NCBI GenBank assembly: GCA_024803745.1
Contig: JANJXV010000024.1
Span: 4,558,106 to 4,622,105, forward strand
Source: Megascapheus bottae
Lineage: Eukaryota > Chordata > Mammalia > Rodentia > Geomyidae
Length of the DNA: 64,000 bases
Reading direction: 5' to 3'
Positions 47,836 to 59,770 of this stretch are shown here, in pieces; position 1 is the first letter of the stretch, and each line of letters starts with the position of its first letter. A model generated the notes under the pieces. It saw nothing but the letters and a program-made list of their open reading frames with translations, ran no database searches and had not been told where the DNA came from. Both the position numbers and the translations under genes were made by a program.

Positions 47836-49026
47836 GCACGCTACTTCAGAGTCAAGAAACAAAATTTCACTCTAATACAAGAAGAACAAAGTACAAAGGA
47901 ATCATTTAATAGCTTAAAGAAGTGGTAGGATCTCATTCAGAATCACTTCTCTGGTAGAAATAAAAAAGGAAAGTATGATTCTTATTTCACTGAATATTCA
48001 TGAGGGAATGAAATTTTTATGCAGTATAATAGTTTGCTTCACACTGGAAACTGCTTTTAGCCCAAAGAATTAGAAAGGGTGTCTTGGGAAGTAAATCTTC
48101 TGATAGTTGATGTGAGGTTTCTGCTTCACAAGATCTTTTCACATTTGTAAGGTGGGCAAATGTATAGTTTCAGGGTCAAAATGAAGGTCACGGGGCCAAA
48201 CATTTGTCTCCCTGACCCATGAAATCATGCGCTGGTCACTTTCGTCTGTGAAAAGTGAACAGTGATATCTAGAGCTGCTTTTCTGACTTCACAAAATAAG
48301 ATGTGAATTTTGTTGTTGTTGTTTGTGTCTGTTGATCGCTTAGGAGCATTACTCTTCTTATCATTTTTTTTCTACCATTTAATGTTGGGTGCAGGATCCC
48401 AATCCTGTGATCAGCATGCAAGTATCCATACAAAAGACCTAAAATGATCAAGGTTATATCATCCCCTTTCCCTATTTGAGGAAGCTCAGGGTAAGCAGCT
48501 AGCTAGCAGCATCAGTGAAGCCAGATCGCTGAGAAAACTCCTTATCAAAACACAGGTTTTACAATAATTTAGTGGAAACTTTGGTGTGACAGGTAGTGTG
48601 ACTTGTTGTTGTCCCTCGGCATGTCAGGAATGCAGCAGGACATATCACGTGGTCCTTTTGGTCAGCAGTCATTAATCCATAATCTTCGTGTACAAACCTG
48701 TTCACAGGCTGCTGAGGGCTAGCTGATCAAACCATGAAGGAAATTCAACTCCTCAAAGGCTAGAAAGAGGCCCAGGCCTTCTCGTGACATCCCTAATAAT
48801 TTTGCCTATTAGGAAGCTAGTATTAGCAGCTATCTGCATGTGCACTATTTTATTTGTCCCCTTTCAATTATTTTGGAATAAAAAAAACCTCAGAATTTAA
48901 ATTCAGAATTTTTTTCTTTCTTAATAATAAATTTCTTGGCTTTTTACCAGAGTCAAAATGGACTGTGAATTTCTATCACCTCTTCTTGGCTAAGACTTGT
49001 GCCATTCTTTCTTTTTGCTTCATTTT

Positions 49027-49253
49027 GTGTTTTGGTGCTATTATGAAACTTGAACTCAGGGCTTCACACTCTTGCTTATCACTTGTGCTCAATGATAGGG
49101 CTCTAGTATGTGAGCCCTATTTCTACTGCTGGCTTTTTGCTGGTTAATTGGAGATTAACTTTCTTGCCCTGGCTGGGTTTGATTGATCGGCAGTTCTCAG
49201 ATCTCAGCCTTCTGAGCAGCTAGGATTACAAGCATGAGCCACCCAAGCTGGGC
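49027..49253 (-). mobile_element. Type A composite SINE, antisense, older copy
   Basis: TTATGAAACTTGAACTCAGG, GGTTAATTGGAGATTAAC and GCAGCTAGGATTACAAGC in the expected order, with more substitutions than other copies. It lies 760 bases downstream of WNT2 exon 4 in gene direction. Confidence 0.75.
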
Positions 49254-50016
49254 GCCAGTGTGTTATTATTCTGCACCAGAGTTTTTGCAAAGAAGAAGCT
49301 AAGTCTGGATGCATCATTGAGCAGGAGCGGTGAGAGATGGAGAACATATGTTTACAAAACCAGCCTGGTGGGAGCAGCTGCCATATTAGAGCTAATGGAA
49401 GTCACCCTTCCTATGTGTTCAAGATGGAAAAGGTGCCATCCAACTATGAGGGAAGGGTGTGGCTTTAATAAATGAGGTGTCTCTTCCACACACTCCTGAC
49501 ATCCTGACCACCTGTAGCCAAGAGACTGGGGAGAAATTCTTGCTTGATAGTATTTGGCAACTTGTAAGCATATTGAAAAGAGCAAGGCAAGGCAAAGTAG
49601 GGAAGGTTTCAGAAGTGTCTAACTTTCAAGCCCAAGGTCTCTTTAGGAGCTGGGGAGGAGGTAGGGGAGATGCAGGGCCAGGTAGTCTCTCTTTCTGTGT
49701 TAGGATCACAGGAAGGACACAGGGCCCCACACACAGTACAAATGATTCATCAGCTAAAATTTCACCCAGAAGAATTTGGCTAATCTGCATATTTTGACAC
49801 TTTGCCACATACATTCTTCTTGGCTTTCAGCTCTGCACATTATCAACCTGTTTCTCCATCTGCTCAGGAGTGCTTTCTGTGTGGTTTCAATATGACAAAG
49901 AACATGAGTGTGAAGGCAGCAGGATCCGGCTGCACTTAATGAACACCACCAGCTGAAAATACAGTTTGCGTGAAGTCATGGCATCCGGATCATTGAAAGA
50001 CGTCTTTTGTACTTAC

Positions 50017-50281
50017 CTGCCTCTCGGTCCCTGATACAGTAGTCTGGAGAATTCTCAAAATACACAAGGTCGTTTTTTGTTGGCTTTTTAAACCTCTTGT
50101 TAGCCACAGTGAAGCCAGTACCATCCTGGTTCATGACCACCTGGATGGCCCCGTTGTACTTCCTCCAGAGATAGTCACCCGTCTTCCTGAAGTCAGCCAT
50201 AGCCAACCAGCATGTCCGCAGCGTACACGAACCACTCACACCATGACACTTGCATTCTTGTTTCAGGAACCTCTTCACCGC
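50017..50281 (-). CDS. WNT2: WNT2 exon 4 (residues 197-284)
   Basis: This exon codes for the centre of the WNT2 ligand. It begins after a TCTGGCAG acceptor in phase 0 with [14 protein letters not shown] and ends at GAGGCAG before a GTAAGT donor, leaving one base of the glycine codon completed by exon 5 (265 bases, 88 codons plus one). [14 protein letters not shown] is the Wnt signature; its first serine falls at position 212, the serine that receives palmitoleate from the acyltransferase Porcupine and contacts Frizzled. Cysteines are at 206, 208, 215, 220 and 278. The middle has the [10 protein letters not shown] loop and the end carries [12 protein letters not shown]. There is no frameshift or odd substitution. 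Exon 3 lies 13.2 kb upstream, exon 5 17.9 kb downstream. Confidence 0.98.
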
Positions 50282-50578
50282 CTGCCAGAAGACACAGGGG
50301 TGGGAGGACACAGTGAGGAGGGGACACAAGCACATGACTCCTGCTACCAACTCTCCCGACTTCTAAGACATCTGGCTACTGAGGAGGCTCCATCCTGAGG
50401 CTGAGGGTGATTGGGCTGTTACTTTGCTACTTGCTAGTCACTTTAGACATACCAACTGATTGCAATAGTTAGGGACAATGGGTACAGGGGAGCCCTAACT
50501 GAAAACCTCATTGGCTGTCAATGTAGCAAAAGATCACTATTTAAAGGGCACTTAGTCCATTTAAAGAGTGCAGAAAAG

Positions 50579-50822
50579 AGCCAGGCACTGGTGGCTCACT
50601 ACTGTAATCCTAGCTACTCAGCAGACTGAGATCTGAGGAACACCATGAAGTCAGCCCTAGCCAGAAAAATCCTTGAGCCTCTTATTTCCAGTTTATCAGC
50701 AAAAGGCCCGAAGTGGATGTGAGACACAGTGGTAGAATGCTAGCCTTGAAAAAATGTTAAGGGATAACAAGAGATCCTGAGTTTCGTGCCACAAGACATG
50801 GAACTGGCACAAGACAAAAAAG
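50579..50822 (+). mobile_element. Type A composite SINE, diverged
   Basis: GAGCCAGGCACTGGTGGCTC, GTAATCCTAGCTACTCAGC, TTATTTCCAGTTTATCAGC and an ID-like arm with GTGGTAGAATGCTAGCC; the 3' end is rearranged around GGGATAACAAGAGATCC. Confidence 0.75.
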
Positions 50823-51119
50823 AGGGAATGAATGAGAGTACTTGCTAATTAGTATATTTAAAATTATTCACTATTAGTGAGTGAGAATCTCTTATTTAAA
50901 ATGTTTGGGAGCAGATGCTTGGGCCTTGGATTTTCTTAAAGACTTTGAATATTCATTAAGAAATATCTTATGGATGAGATCCAAGACAAAATGCAAGTTT
51001 CATTTAGGCTTCATGTATACATTATGCATATGATCCCAAGGTAGTTTTATGTAGTATTTTAGTATATCTACTCTGACTGTACAGGTCACACATAGCCAGT
51101 AGAAATTTTTCCACATACA

Positions 51120-51225
51120 GCTCCTGTTTTACCTTTGCAGAGGAAGAAAAAAATCTGAGAGACCGGGTAAATCTCTTGTCCATAGTTGCCTAGCCAGTAA
51201 GGGACAGAGCCAGGCTGCACTGAGG
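51120..51225 (+). repeat. MIR-like remnant
   Basis: GTTGCCTAGCCAGTAAGGGA and CAGAGCCAGGCTGCACTGAG match the order of the MIR 3' core. Confidence 0.45.
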
Positions 51226-52173
51226 CTAACAGTAAACTAAGAAGATTAATTCTCAACTCTGACCAAGCAATGCGACTTTAGATGACACTTTAGAGTATAC
51301 TCTGTTCTTCCTTAGAAAGGAAGCAAATAAAATTGGGGCAAATTTATCTTTCCTGGTTCCAACAGGAAGGCCCCTTTTCCACAGTTGTGAGAGCTATCAG
51401 TAGAGGAGGAGACAGGTAGACCACAGGACAATCTAGAGAAGTTTCTGCTTTGGTCTTAGGATGAACCAGCAGGGCTGCATCAGACTGAGATGACTTGGTG
51501 AATATGATCCCGCACTTGGCTCACCTGAGACAGCCAGCAGACAGCATCAAGGTCATTACAAAAGCCCTGAGCTACTATCTTCTCAGTTGACAAACAAAAA
51601 AACCCCACAAAAGATCAAGTGCCAATGTGCCAGAACCAGGATATGGAATGATTGGATATGAACTCAGATTAAAATGTCTCCCTAACATATAATACATACA
51701 CACATTTCTTCACATTATTATCTCCCAGTATGCTTTTTGAATAAAAAAACCTCTCCTTGTTACCTTTTCACCTTTTTTTTAAATGTTCAGTAGGATTCAT
51801 TCCTTAACATAATTACCATCCCCCTCCCCCTGGCCCCAGCATTTTTCAGCACTAATCTCCTGCTTTAGTCATGTTTCTTAAGTTACTGTAATATTAAAAA
51901 AATGTCTAGTGATGGTTGAGCTATGACCCTCATGGCTATGACAACCTAAGCCATGAGATACAAAGAAGGGCTATGGAGCTGATCACCAGCTGTGAGATCT
52001 CTCTCAGCCATGGTTGTGGTCATTGTTCAATAATGGCACTGCATCCCCATCATCTTGTGTCCCTAAATCAAAGGGTATCTGGGGTGAGGGCACAGGTAAA
52101 GGGAACAGTGAATCTTCTTGATAATATTCTCCAAAGTGCTAACACTGAATAACAACAACATTTTATTTCTACA

Positions 52174-52365
52174 TTTGGCCTAGTGGTAGACTGCTTACCT
52201 AACATGCATGAAGACCCAGGTCCGATTCCTCAGCACCAAACACATAGAAAAGCTGGAAGTGGTGCTATTGCTCAAGTGGTAGAGATCTAGCCTTGTGAAA
52301 GCCCAAGGACAGTGCTCAGGCCCTGAATTCAAGCCCCAGGACTGGTAAAACAAACAACAACCACA
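52174..52365 (+). mobile_element. Type B SINE
   Basis: TTTGGCCTAGTGGTAGACTG (A-box), GACCCAGGTCCGATTCCTC (B-box), TTGCTCAAGTGGTAGAGATC and GAATTCAAGCCCCAGGACTG, with an AAACAAACAACAACC tail. The flanking AACAACAACA motif may be part of the target. Confidence 0.88.
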
Positions 52366-52850
52366 AATAAAGCCTTTCTCTAAGAAGTCTGAAGTTTCTC
52401 CCCTGCTCTGCCCTTCATTGAGGTTCTAATTTCTAATTACAGAAGATGGAGGTGAGGAGCTTTAGTGAGCTGCCTTGGTAAAGCTCCCTGAGGCTCACAT
52501 GCTTATACACCACCACTTCATTCCCACATGTACTCAGGCTCAATACGCCAGGCTACCTCTTTCGACTGGCTTTGTCCTGGGCAATTTTTTCTGAGTGCTT
52601 GACCTGTTTTGTCCTTTCAACAAAACTTGGTTTCTGACTAAGGCTACAATAGTCAGGTGTGCAGAATTTTTTTTTAATTCCAGAAAGTCATTCTTTGTTT
52701 ATTCACTGGACTGGAAATGTGTCAGAAGCATTCACAAGATGAAGGAGCAATTAGGCAAAAACATCATAGTAGCCTTAAGTTGCTTGGTTATGTGAATTCA
52801 CTCACCTTCTTCCCCGTCCTCCATGTGTATGGGGCACACTCTTTGGCTTC

Positions 52851-53095
52851 TTTTTTTTTTTTTTTTTAGTGGGTCATGGGGCTTGAACTCTGGGCCTGGG
52901 CACTTTCTCTGAGCTCTTCAACTCAAGGATACCACCCTACCCTTGAGCTCAGCCTCTACTTCCCTTTTTCTAGAGGTTAATTGAAGATAAGAGTCTCAGG
53001 TCCTTTTGTACCCAGGCTGGCATCTTTGAACCTTGATCCTTAGATCTCAGCCTCCAGAGTAGCTAAGATTGCAGGTGTGAGCCACTGCACCTGGC
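52851..53095 (-). mobile_element. Type A composite SINE, antisense
   Basis: An oligo(T) of 18, GGGTCATGGGGCTTGAAC, GAGCTCTTCAACTCAAGG, GGTTAATTGAAGATAAGAG and AGTAGCTAAGATTGCAGG, ending GCACCTGGC. Confidence 0.88.
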
Positions 53096-53136
53096 AGTCT
53101 TTGCCTTTTATAACAGACTTCTCATCGTAATGTTTA

Positions 53137-53201
53137 ATGTTTCAAAGCATCTCAGGAAAGAGATCTTTCATGTTTCAAAGCATGTCAGGAAAGAGATCTT
53201 T
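53137..53201. repeat. 33-bp tandem duplication
   Basis: Two adjacent copies (53137-53169 and 53170-53201) differ at one base (CATCTCAGG versus CATGTCAGG). They share ATGTTTCAAAGCAT and AGGAAAGAGATCTTT. Confidence 0.93.
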
Positions 53202-53340
53202 AACAAACTATTGGTGGAGAACATATCAACATGCCACTTAAATGGAGACAGTGTTTTTACAAATATTGTCCAATTTTCTAATTTACATGTCATTTGATCT
53301 GGTAATTCTACTCTAGAAATTCTTGTGCATATATTGTGTT

Positions 53341-53417
53341 TTAGGATTTGAACTCAGGGCCTTGCTTATGCTTGCTAGGCAGGGATTCTACCACTTGACT
53401 GATATCCTCAGTCCTTA
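53341..53417 (-). mobile_element. tRNA-like SINE monomer, antisense
   Basis: GGATTTGAACTCAGGGCC (reverse B-box), CTTGCTAGGCAGGGATTC and CTACCACTTGACTGATATCC; it resembles a reversed ID-type monomer. Confidence 0.55.
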
Positions 53418-55439
53418 TTTATGGTTACATTTCCATGGATGTTCACTATAGCATTAATTAGCAACAGCAAAATGAGAAGTCCAAATGATATTGGTAGGAA
53501 ATGATTAAGTACATTATGGTCTGTGCTACATAAGGTGTTATTATATATTGTTGGTTAATGTGGTAGCTCAGTCTTCTATGCAGGAAAGGAAGATAGTGGT
53601 GAAAGCGAGGTACAGGACAAGCCCCCTGGCAGAAACCACCCTTTGACCTGCACAGAGGAAGAAGGGAAATGTTCTTTTACAATCTGGCAGCAGGCAGAGG
53701 GATTACATGGTCTTGCAAAAGGGAGGAGAACAAAACGAGTCACACTAGTTGCATAGTGAAGTCACAGCATTCGAGGATTGTTCTTTGGCAACTGAGAGAG
53801 CAGAGTAGTGGTTCTCAGTTCCAGCTGCACATTAAAGACATCTGGGGATCCTGTCCAGCCCTCCCAGACTGCATAAATCAGAACTGTGGGGGAGGTGGGT
53901 GGGCCTTAGCACTATTTGCAGCTCCTCAGGTGATTCTAATACCCAGTGTGAGCTGAGCATGGCATCTTCACCAGGAATGTCATGGCAAGAAATCCTTGCT
54001 CAATGGCAGGAACCTGAGCCTACTGAGGTCTCTAGCTGAGTGACATGTCTATGGCACTACATTTCTAAGACAAAGGAAACTGGCTACTGAAGTAAGACTT
54101 GTTTCTTACCCCCATGCCTCCAAAATGCCTGAGTCTGTATGAAAATTTTGCCACAAGTAACAATCAGCTAGTACTGAATATGGAGAAGAAAAGATGGCTA
54201 ACAACTGGCTGGTGGGAAAAAAATCTAAGTGCTAACAAACCAGTAGGTCAGTGGGTCAAAACAGAGTTGCAGGGTGCATGGAAAGATGTTCTCCAGGTTT
54301 CCAGATGCACTGTGTAAGGGGATGGGGGCTTCTCATGCACGGCTTCTGGTGGAAGGACTGGAAATACTGTATCGGAATGAACAAAAACTGACTAACCAAA
54401 GAACCTCTGTTATGTAACTATAGTTACATGCAGATGTTGATTATAAAAACATGAAGATGTTGGTTATAAAAACTTGAAAACAATACAATAATATGATATG
54501 GTCAAAGTACATTATAACCATGTATGAAAATAGAACAATGAAACCTGTTGAAATTGTTTGAGGAAGGGAGCTGAAGGATGAAGAGATGGAAGGGTGAGTT
54601 TGATAAGGGCACATTGTATGTGTATGGCATCTAGGCAGGTATGTAAAAATCAGAATGACACACTTTGTAAAACTGCTATATACAAATTTTGAAAAGAAAT
54701 AAAGTGAGAGCTCTGAAATACAATAGGCCCTCCATACCCAGGGTTCCAGCAGTTATGGATAGAAAGTATTCTGGGGAAAAATTCTAATAAACATTCCAAA
54801 GCAAAACTTATATTTGCAAATGTGAGCACTCTGCTGAATTTACCCAAATGAAGTGAGGTGTAGATTCACATTGCTATCTCCCTCAATGTCTCATACACCT
54901 TCAGACTTTCCAGAACTTTCTGCGTGAGCATTATCCACACACCTCTTGTTCATGTATTATGTATGTGATAGCTACATTTCTACTGAACAAACACTCATCA
55001 TTACTCTCTAATCACTATGGGATAGCAACTATTTACATATCATTTATATTCCAGTAGGTATGATAAGTAATCTAGAGATGATTTTAAGAATACGGGAGGA
55101 TGTGTAGAATACACAATACTGTTTTATGTAAGAGGTGGATATTCGTAGGGGAGTTAGGAACGCATCCTCCACAGATATTGAGGGAAGACTCTATGATTAA
55201 TTTTGTGGCTGAGTAGTTAGTACTGTGTTGGGATTGCACCTTGTTATCTTTGATCCAATTTTACAACCTCTCTGGTAATAAAGAATGTTCTCAGAGTGGT
55301 ATGGAAATTTCCTCATTTTACTTGCTACCAATTTCAATGACTATCACTTTGCGTTTTCTGTCTTTACAATCATTTTATCTAGGCTTCATCCTTTTGTTCC
55401 AACCTGGGCTGATCAGGCCTTCATATACTGAGTACATTT

Positions 55440-55780
55440 TTTTTTCTTGGTTGATTCTTTCCATTTGTGGCAGTGCATTCTTGAGTAACTCCTTCAAGGT
55501 GCATAGAAGATACATTTTTTGAATTCTTGCATGTCTAAGATGTCTTCCTCCAGCCTTCTCACTTGATTAATAGCTTGGCTGGGTATAGAATTCTTCATTG
55601 AAATAATTTTTTCTCAAAACTTTGAAGTTATAGCCCTGCAGGGTTTTAGCTTCTAGTTCTGTAAATGGGAAATGTAACATTTGGATAATGTATTTTGAAA
55701 ATGTATTGGCTTTGCTTTCATTTCACTTTGTATTTTTTCCTTCATGAAAGCTTCTAGACTATCCCTTATTCTTGGTGTAC
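55440..55780 (-). mobile_element. L1 5'-region fragment, antisense
   Basis: TTCTTGAGTAACTCCTTCAAG, TGGCTGGGTATAGAATTCTT and the AGCTTCTAGTTCTGT block read like the reverse complement of the ORF1/ORF2-start side of an old L1, similar in order to 20460-20700. Boundaries are approximate. Confidence 0.55.
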
Positions 55781-55818
55781 CTAATACTGGTTGATTTTTC
55801 AGTCTGAACTCTCAGGTT

Positions 55819-56012
55819 CTTTTTTTTTGCCAATCTCAGGGCTTGAACTCAAGGCATGTGCACTGTCCTTGGGCTTTCTCAAGGCTAGCATTCTAAAACT
55901 TGAGCCACAACACCACTTTCAGCTTTTTCTGTGTATGTGGGACCAAGGAGTCAAACCCAGGGCTTTGTGCATGCTAGGTGAAGACTCTACCACTAGGACA
56001 CATTCCAGGCCC
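55819..56012 (-). mobile_element. Type B SINE, antisense
   Basis: Oligo(T), CAGGGCTTGAACTCAAGGC, CTTTCTCAAGGCTAGC, GGAGTCAAACCCAGGGC and CTACCACTAGGACACA, ending CCAGGCCC. Confidence 0.85.
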
Positions 56013-56084
56013 AAGGACTCTCTGATTCTTCAGCAATGACTGTCTCTCTCTCTCCCTCCCCCCCCCCTCTCTCTCTCTGTCTCT

Positions 56085-56301
56085 ATACAATTCTGGGGCT
56101 TGAACTCAGGGCCTGAGCTCTTTCCCTGAGCTTTTGTGTTCAAGGTTAGTGCTCTAGCATTTGAGCCACAGTTCAACTTTCAGCTTTTTTGGAGATAATA
56201 GTCTCATGGAATTTCCTGGCTGGGCTGGTTTTGAACCAAAGATTCTCAGATCTCAGGCTTCTGAGTAGTTAGGATTACTGGCATGTGACATGGCCATCAG
56301 G
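56085..56301 (-). mobile_element. Type A composite SINE, antisense
   Basis: CTGGGGCTTGAACTCAGGG, CTTTTGTGTTCAAGGTTAG, GGAGATAATAGTCTCATGG and GAGTAGTTAGGATTACTGG. A CT/C-rich simple repeat (56041-56080) replaces the tail. The linker is shortened. Confidence 0.8.
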
Positions 56302-57483
56302 CTCAAAACTTTGCCTTTAATATTTGCTTCTCTTCACTGGCATTATATTAGTTAGGTGCCAAACCTTATAAATTGATCCTCTATGTCCTTTATAGTTCAT
56401 TTCATATTAGGAAGATGTTACATTAGAGTAACATTTCTCATCCCCCCCCCCTTTCTCCTTAGAAGAACGACTTGACCACCTGGTAGGTTTAAAAGAAGGA
56501 GTAGAGCTTGTCACCTTGAACTCCTTCTTCAGGGGGATTTGCCATCCTGTGGAGGCAGACAGGGGCTCCCCTGTATGTTGCCCATGACCTGCCAGTGACA
56601 GGGCATGTGAACTATCTCCCAGAAAGCCCTCTGCTTCCCATTCTCTGATGTAGCCTCTTTCCAGCACCAAAACTGACATGCACACACACACAAATATTAG
56701 TGCCTCATTTTTTAGTTCAAGTATTCTACAAAATAGCTAACCCATTTTGGGTCCTATATCCATTTTCCTGAGGAAAACACACATTCAAAACATATTATTT
56801 AACTTTCACATGCTGCCTAAGAGCTAAATACATTTATTAATAATTAAGTCCTCTGGAAAGGTCTACATCTCCAAGATGGGAATTACTGAAAGCTAGGCTA
56901 ATTTATACATTTCATACAAACACACTGTGGAACTAGAGAAACAAGGAATATTTATTATCAAACTGCACTATTGATTTGCCTATGCAAACATTTATTAACT
57001 TCAATAAGGCATTGTGATATCTTCAACTCCATCGTTCTTTAAAAACAGTGATTATGGGATAGGCTTGTTTACTTAGAAAATATAAGCTGTGGAATTTGTA
57101 TTTGTGGAACTCAAGAACCTTACTGTTGACTAGCGAGCTATATATATATACATTCCAATTGACTCATGAGGCAGGTCTGAAAAATATTTCTAATAGTAGA
57201 TCCTTACATGGAATTATAACAATTTTGTTAAGAGTTATTTCCTGCTCAGAGACTTTAATTCTGGCTTTTTAATGATTCATGTGATATATACTATATACAC
57301 TAGTTTTGGGTCCAGCAAGACAGTTATGACTGGCAGAACTGATTCAATTTTTTCAAGATATATTTTTAAAAGCCAATCAGGAAATAAATCCCTGCTAAAT
57401 AAAATTTGTGTCCCATAAGGATGCTGAAGATTACTGAAGATTGGGGTAAAGATCTCAAGGCCTTGTACTCTCACTTGGTTTTT

Positions 57484-57633
57484 TCACTCAAGAAGGACAC
57501 TCTGCCACTTGAGCCATGGAACTACTTCTGGGTTTTTGCTGATTAATCAGTTAGCTTTGATCTTTGATCCTCAGATCTCAACTTCCCAAGCAGGATTGAC
57601 TATATATAGGCTTGAGCCCCAGTTCCTGGCTTA
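57484..57633 (-). mobile_element. Type A SINE fragment, antisense
   Basis: CCACTTGAGCCATGGAACTA, TTGCTGATTAATCAGTTAGC, GATCCTCAGATCTCAACTTC and AGTTCCTGGC, with internal gaps; an old copy. Confidence 0.65.
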
Positions 57634-58122
57634 TCTTAAAAGAGTGATTTCTTTAAAAGTCATATTGTAATTTTTTGAGGCTAGACCCATGATTTGTTTA
57701 TTGCTTATTCAAGCAGTACCAAGAAATCTATTCTTTGAAGACTTTATAGGAACTTAAATGTCCTTGCCTATAAGACTGTGGTTACAGCTAATGTAATATC
57801 TACTTTCTGTTTCCTTTGGAAGCGTTTCCTGTGAATGTATCTGCTTTATCCCAGTGCTGTAATGTGTCACACTCAGTGACCCTGGTAGTCACCAGGGTGA
57901 CCTAGTAAGGTGCCTGTTTGGGCACAGTGTACAATCAGACACTCTTAGGCTCTTCACCCTAGGAACTCATCTCATTTAAAATGAAAGGCACCCAGTGAAG
58001 TGAGATTTCATATTATCTCAATAAGCAAATGCATTTAATATATTTGCTAATTTTGGCTACTCTATCATTATAGGTAAAATATGGATGATAATTGTATCGT
58101 GGGTTTGCTTAAAACCTGTTGT

Positions 58123-58318
58123 GGGGACCGGGACTTTGGCCTAGTAGTAGAGTGCTTGCCTACCATGCACAAAGACCCAGGTTTGATTCCTCAGTACCAC
58201 ATATATAGAAAAAGCTGAACGTGGTGATGTGGTTCAAGTGTTGGGGCACTAGCCTTGAGAGAGCCTAAGGACAGTACTCAGGCCCTGAGCTCAAGCTCAA
58301 AAACAAAAACAAAAAAAT
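58123..58318 (+). mobile_element. Type B SINE with 8-bp target duplication
   Basis: CCTGTTGT occurs at 58115-58122 and 58319-58326. The body has GGGACTTTGGCCTAGTAGTA, GACCCAGGTTTGATTCC, a diverged second A-box and a CAAAAACAAAAACAAAAAAA tail. Confidence 0.9.
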
Positions 58319-58525
58319 CCTGTTGTACATTTGTATAAGTTTTATTTTATACTTAGATCCAGTTAGGTAATTGTCCAAGACTGTACTCAAATAATTGAGC
58401 CAATGTTCAGATCACAGAGCCCCTATCTTCCACATCAACCCAGTCAGATGAGACTTATAACTAAGAACTCTTACTGACTATATAGCATAATGGCCAATAA
58501 TTGCATTTTATGAATAACAGTATCA

Positions 58526-58781
58526 GTCAGGTACTAGTGGCTCACACCTATAATCCTAGCTACTCAGTAGGCTGAGATCTGAGGATGGTGGTTTGAAGGT
58601 AGTCCAGGCAGAAAAGTCCCTGAGACTCTTATCTCCAATAAACTACTCAGAAAAAGCCAGAAGTGATGAAGTGGTTCAAGTGATAGAGTGCTGGCCTTGA
58701 GCACAGAGAGGCACAAGGACAGTGTCAACACCCTGAACTGAAGTCCAGACCAGAAAAACAAACAAAACAACCACAACAAAA
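58526..58781 (+). mobile_element. Type A composite SINE
   Basis: GTCAGGTACTAGTGGCTCAC, CCTAGCTACTCAGTAGGC, TTATCTCCAATAAACTAC and GTGGTTCAAGTGATAGAGTG, with an AAACAAACAAAACAACC tail. AGTATCAG and ATATCAG on the flanks may be the duplicated target. Confidence 0.85.
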
Positions 58782-59582
58782 AATCAATATCAGCACAGGT
58801 GCCACATGATGCTATACCAGGTTTTAGAATTAAGTTTAAGCTATAGTGAAATTCAGGGAGTTAGAAATACAACAATTTCCTAGAAAAAAAATCTAACTTA
58901 CAAGTCAGCAATTCAAATATATTACAGAAGGTTTGAACTTTGCTGTCTATACTCTATCAAGAAGAGACTAAAAAATTAACAAATGTATAAAAACTGAATG
59001 TTAAATATTTATTCCCCCCGCATTGTTCAGCACTTTTCTCTTGCATTCCAAAGGCATCCAAATGTCTCAACATGCTATTAAAACTCTCCAGAAGTTGGCT
59101 GAAACCAATTTCCAGTCTCAGTTCCCTTTAATATTGAGTCTCCAGCTCTACCCTAGGGTTCTGGTCAGTCATCTACTTCCTGAAGTGCTTTCTACTCCAC
59201 TATATTTCTTGTCTTAGATTCCCTATATTGGGGAAAACATTTCCCTATCTCAGCCCTGAGCAATCTTTATTTACAGCTCAAACACTCAATTCTTTTGTGA
59301 CACAAATCTCTATCTCCACAGCTGACTGCCAGATTTTTGCTATTTAGACACTTAGGGTAGCTTGCCTGGCAGTTGCATTGTACTCTTTGACTAAAGATTA
59401 GTTTCTTAAAATAAGGAAGTTTTTCCTCTTTTTCATTTTCATATTGGACTCAATATTTAAAATGGACATTTCCCTAAGTAAGTCCTTAATAAATGGTCTG
59501 CTGACCCAAATTTAGCCCCACAATGCACAGGTCTCTTAAATTGGGAGAGCCATAACTTTTGTGAATGCCCCAAATATGGTCA

Positions 59583-59770
59583 AGTTGACCAACTATGTGT
59601 CACATGCCTCTAATTCCAGCTACTTAGGGGATGGAAACAGGAGGATCACAAGATTGAGGCTAGCCAAGTCAAATCTAGAGTGACCCTGTCTCAAAAACAA
59701 GATATAAACAAAAGGGAATGGAGGTAGATCAAGAGATAGCACCCTGGGTTTTTAATCCCTGGTGCAGAGA
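59583..59770 (+). mobile_element. B1-ID composite SINE, old copy
   Basis: ATGTGTCACATGCCTCTAAT, CAGCTACTTAGGGGATGG, GAGGATCACAAGATTGAGGC and ACCCTGTCTCAAAAACAAGA form a B1-like arm. A degraded ID-like part ending TTTTAATCCCTGGTGC follows. Confidence 0.65.

Larger units (their letters stand above)
32112..50016 (-). other. WNT2: WNT2 intron 4
   Basis: It runs from the GTAAGT donor after exon 4 to the CTTCCAG acceptor of exon 5, about 17.9 kb. It contains SINEs of both orientations, two L1 3'-end pieces (37950-38265 and 42150-43860), long pyrimidine repeats at 39341-39540, and old MIR- or L2-like remnants. The stretches 32810-34770, 38710-39340, 40240-41170, 43870-47310 and 47840-49020 show no gene. 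One unexplained open stretch on the - strand (45364-45660) is described under findings. Confidence 0.9.
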
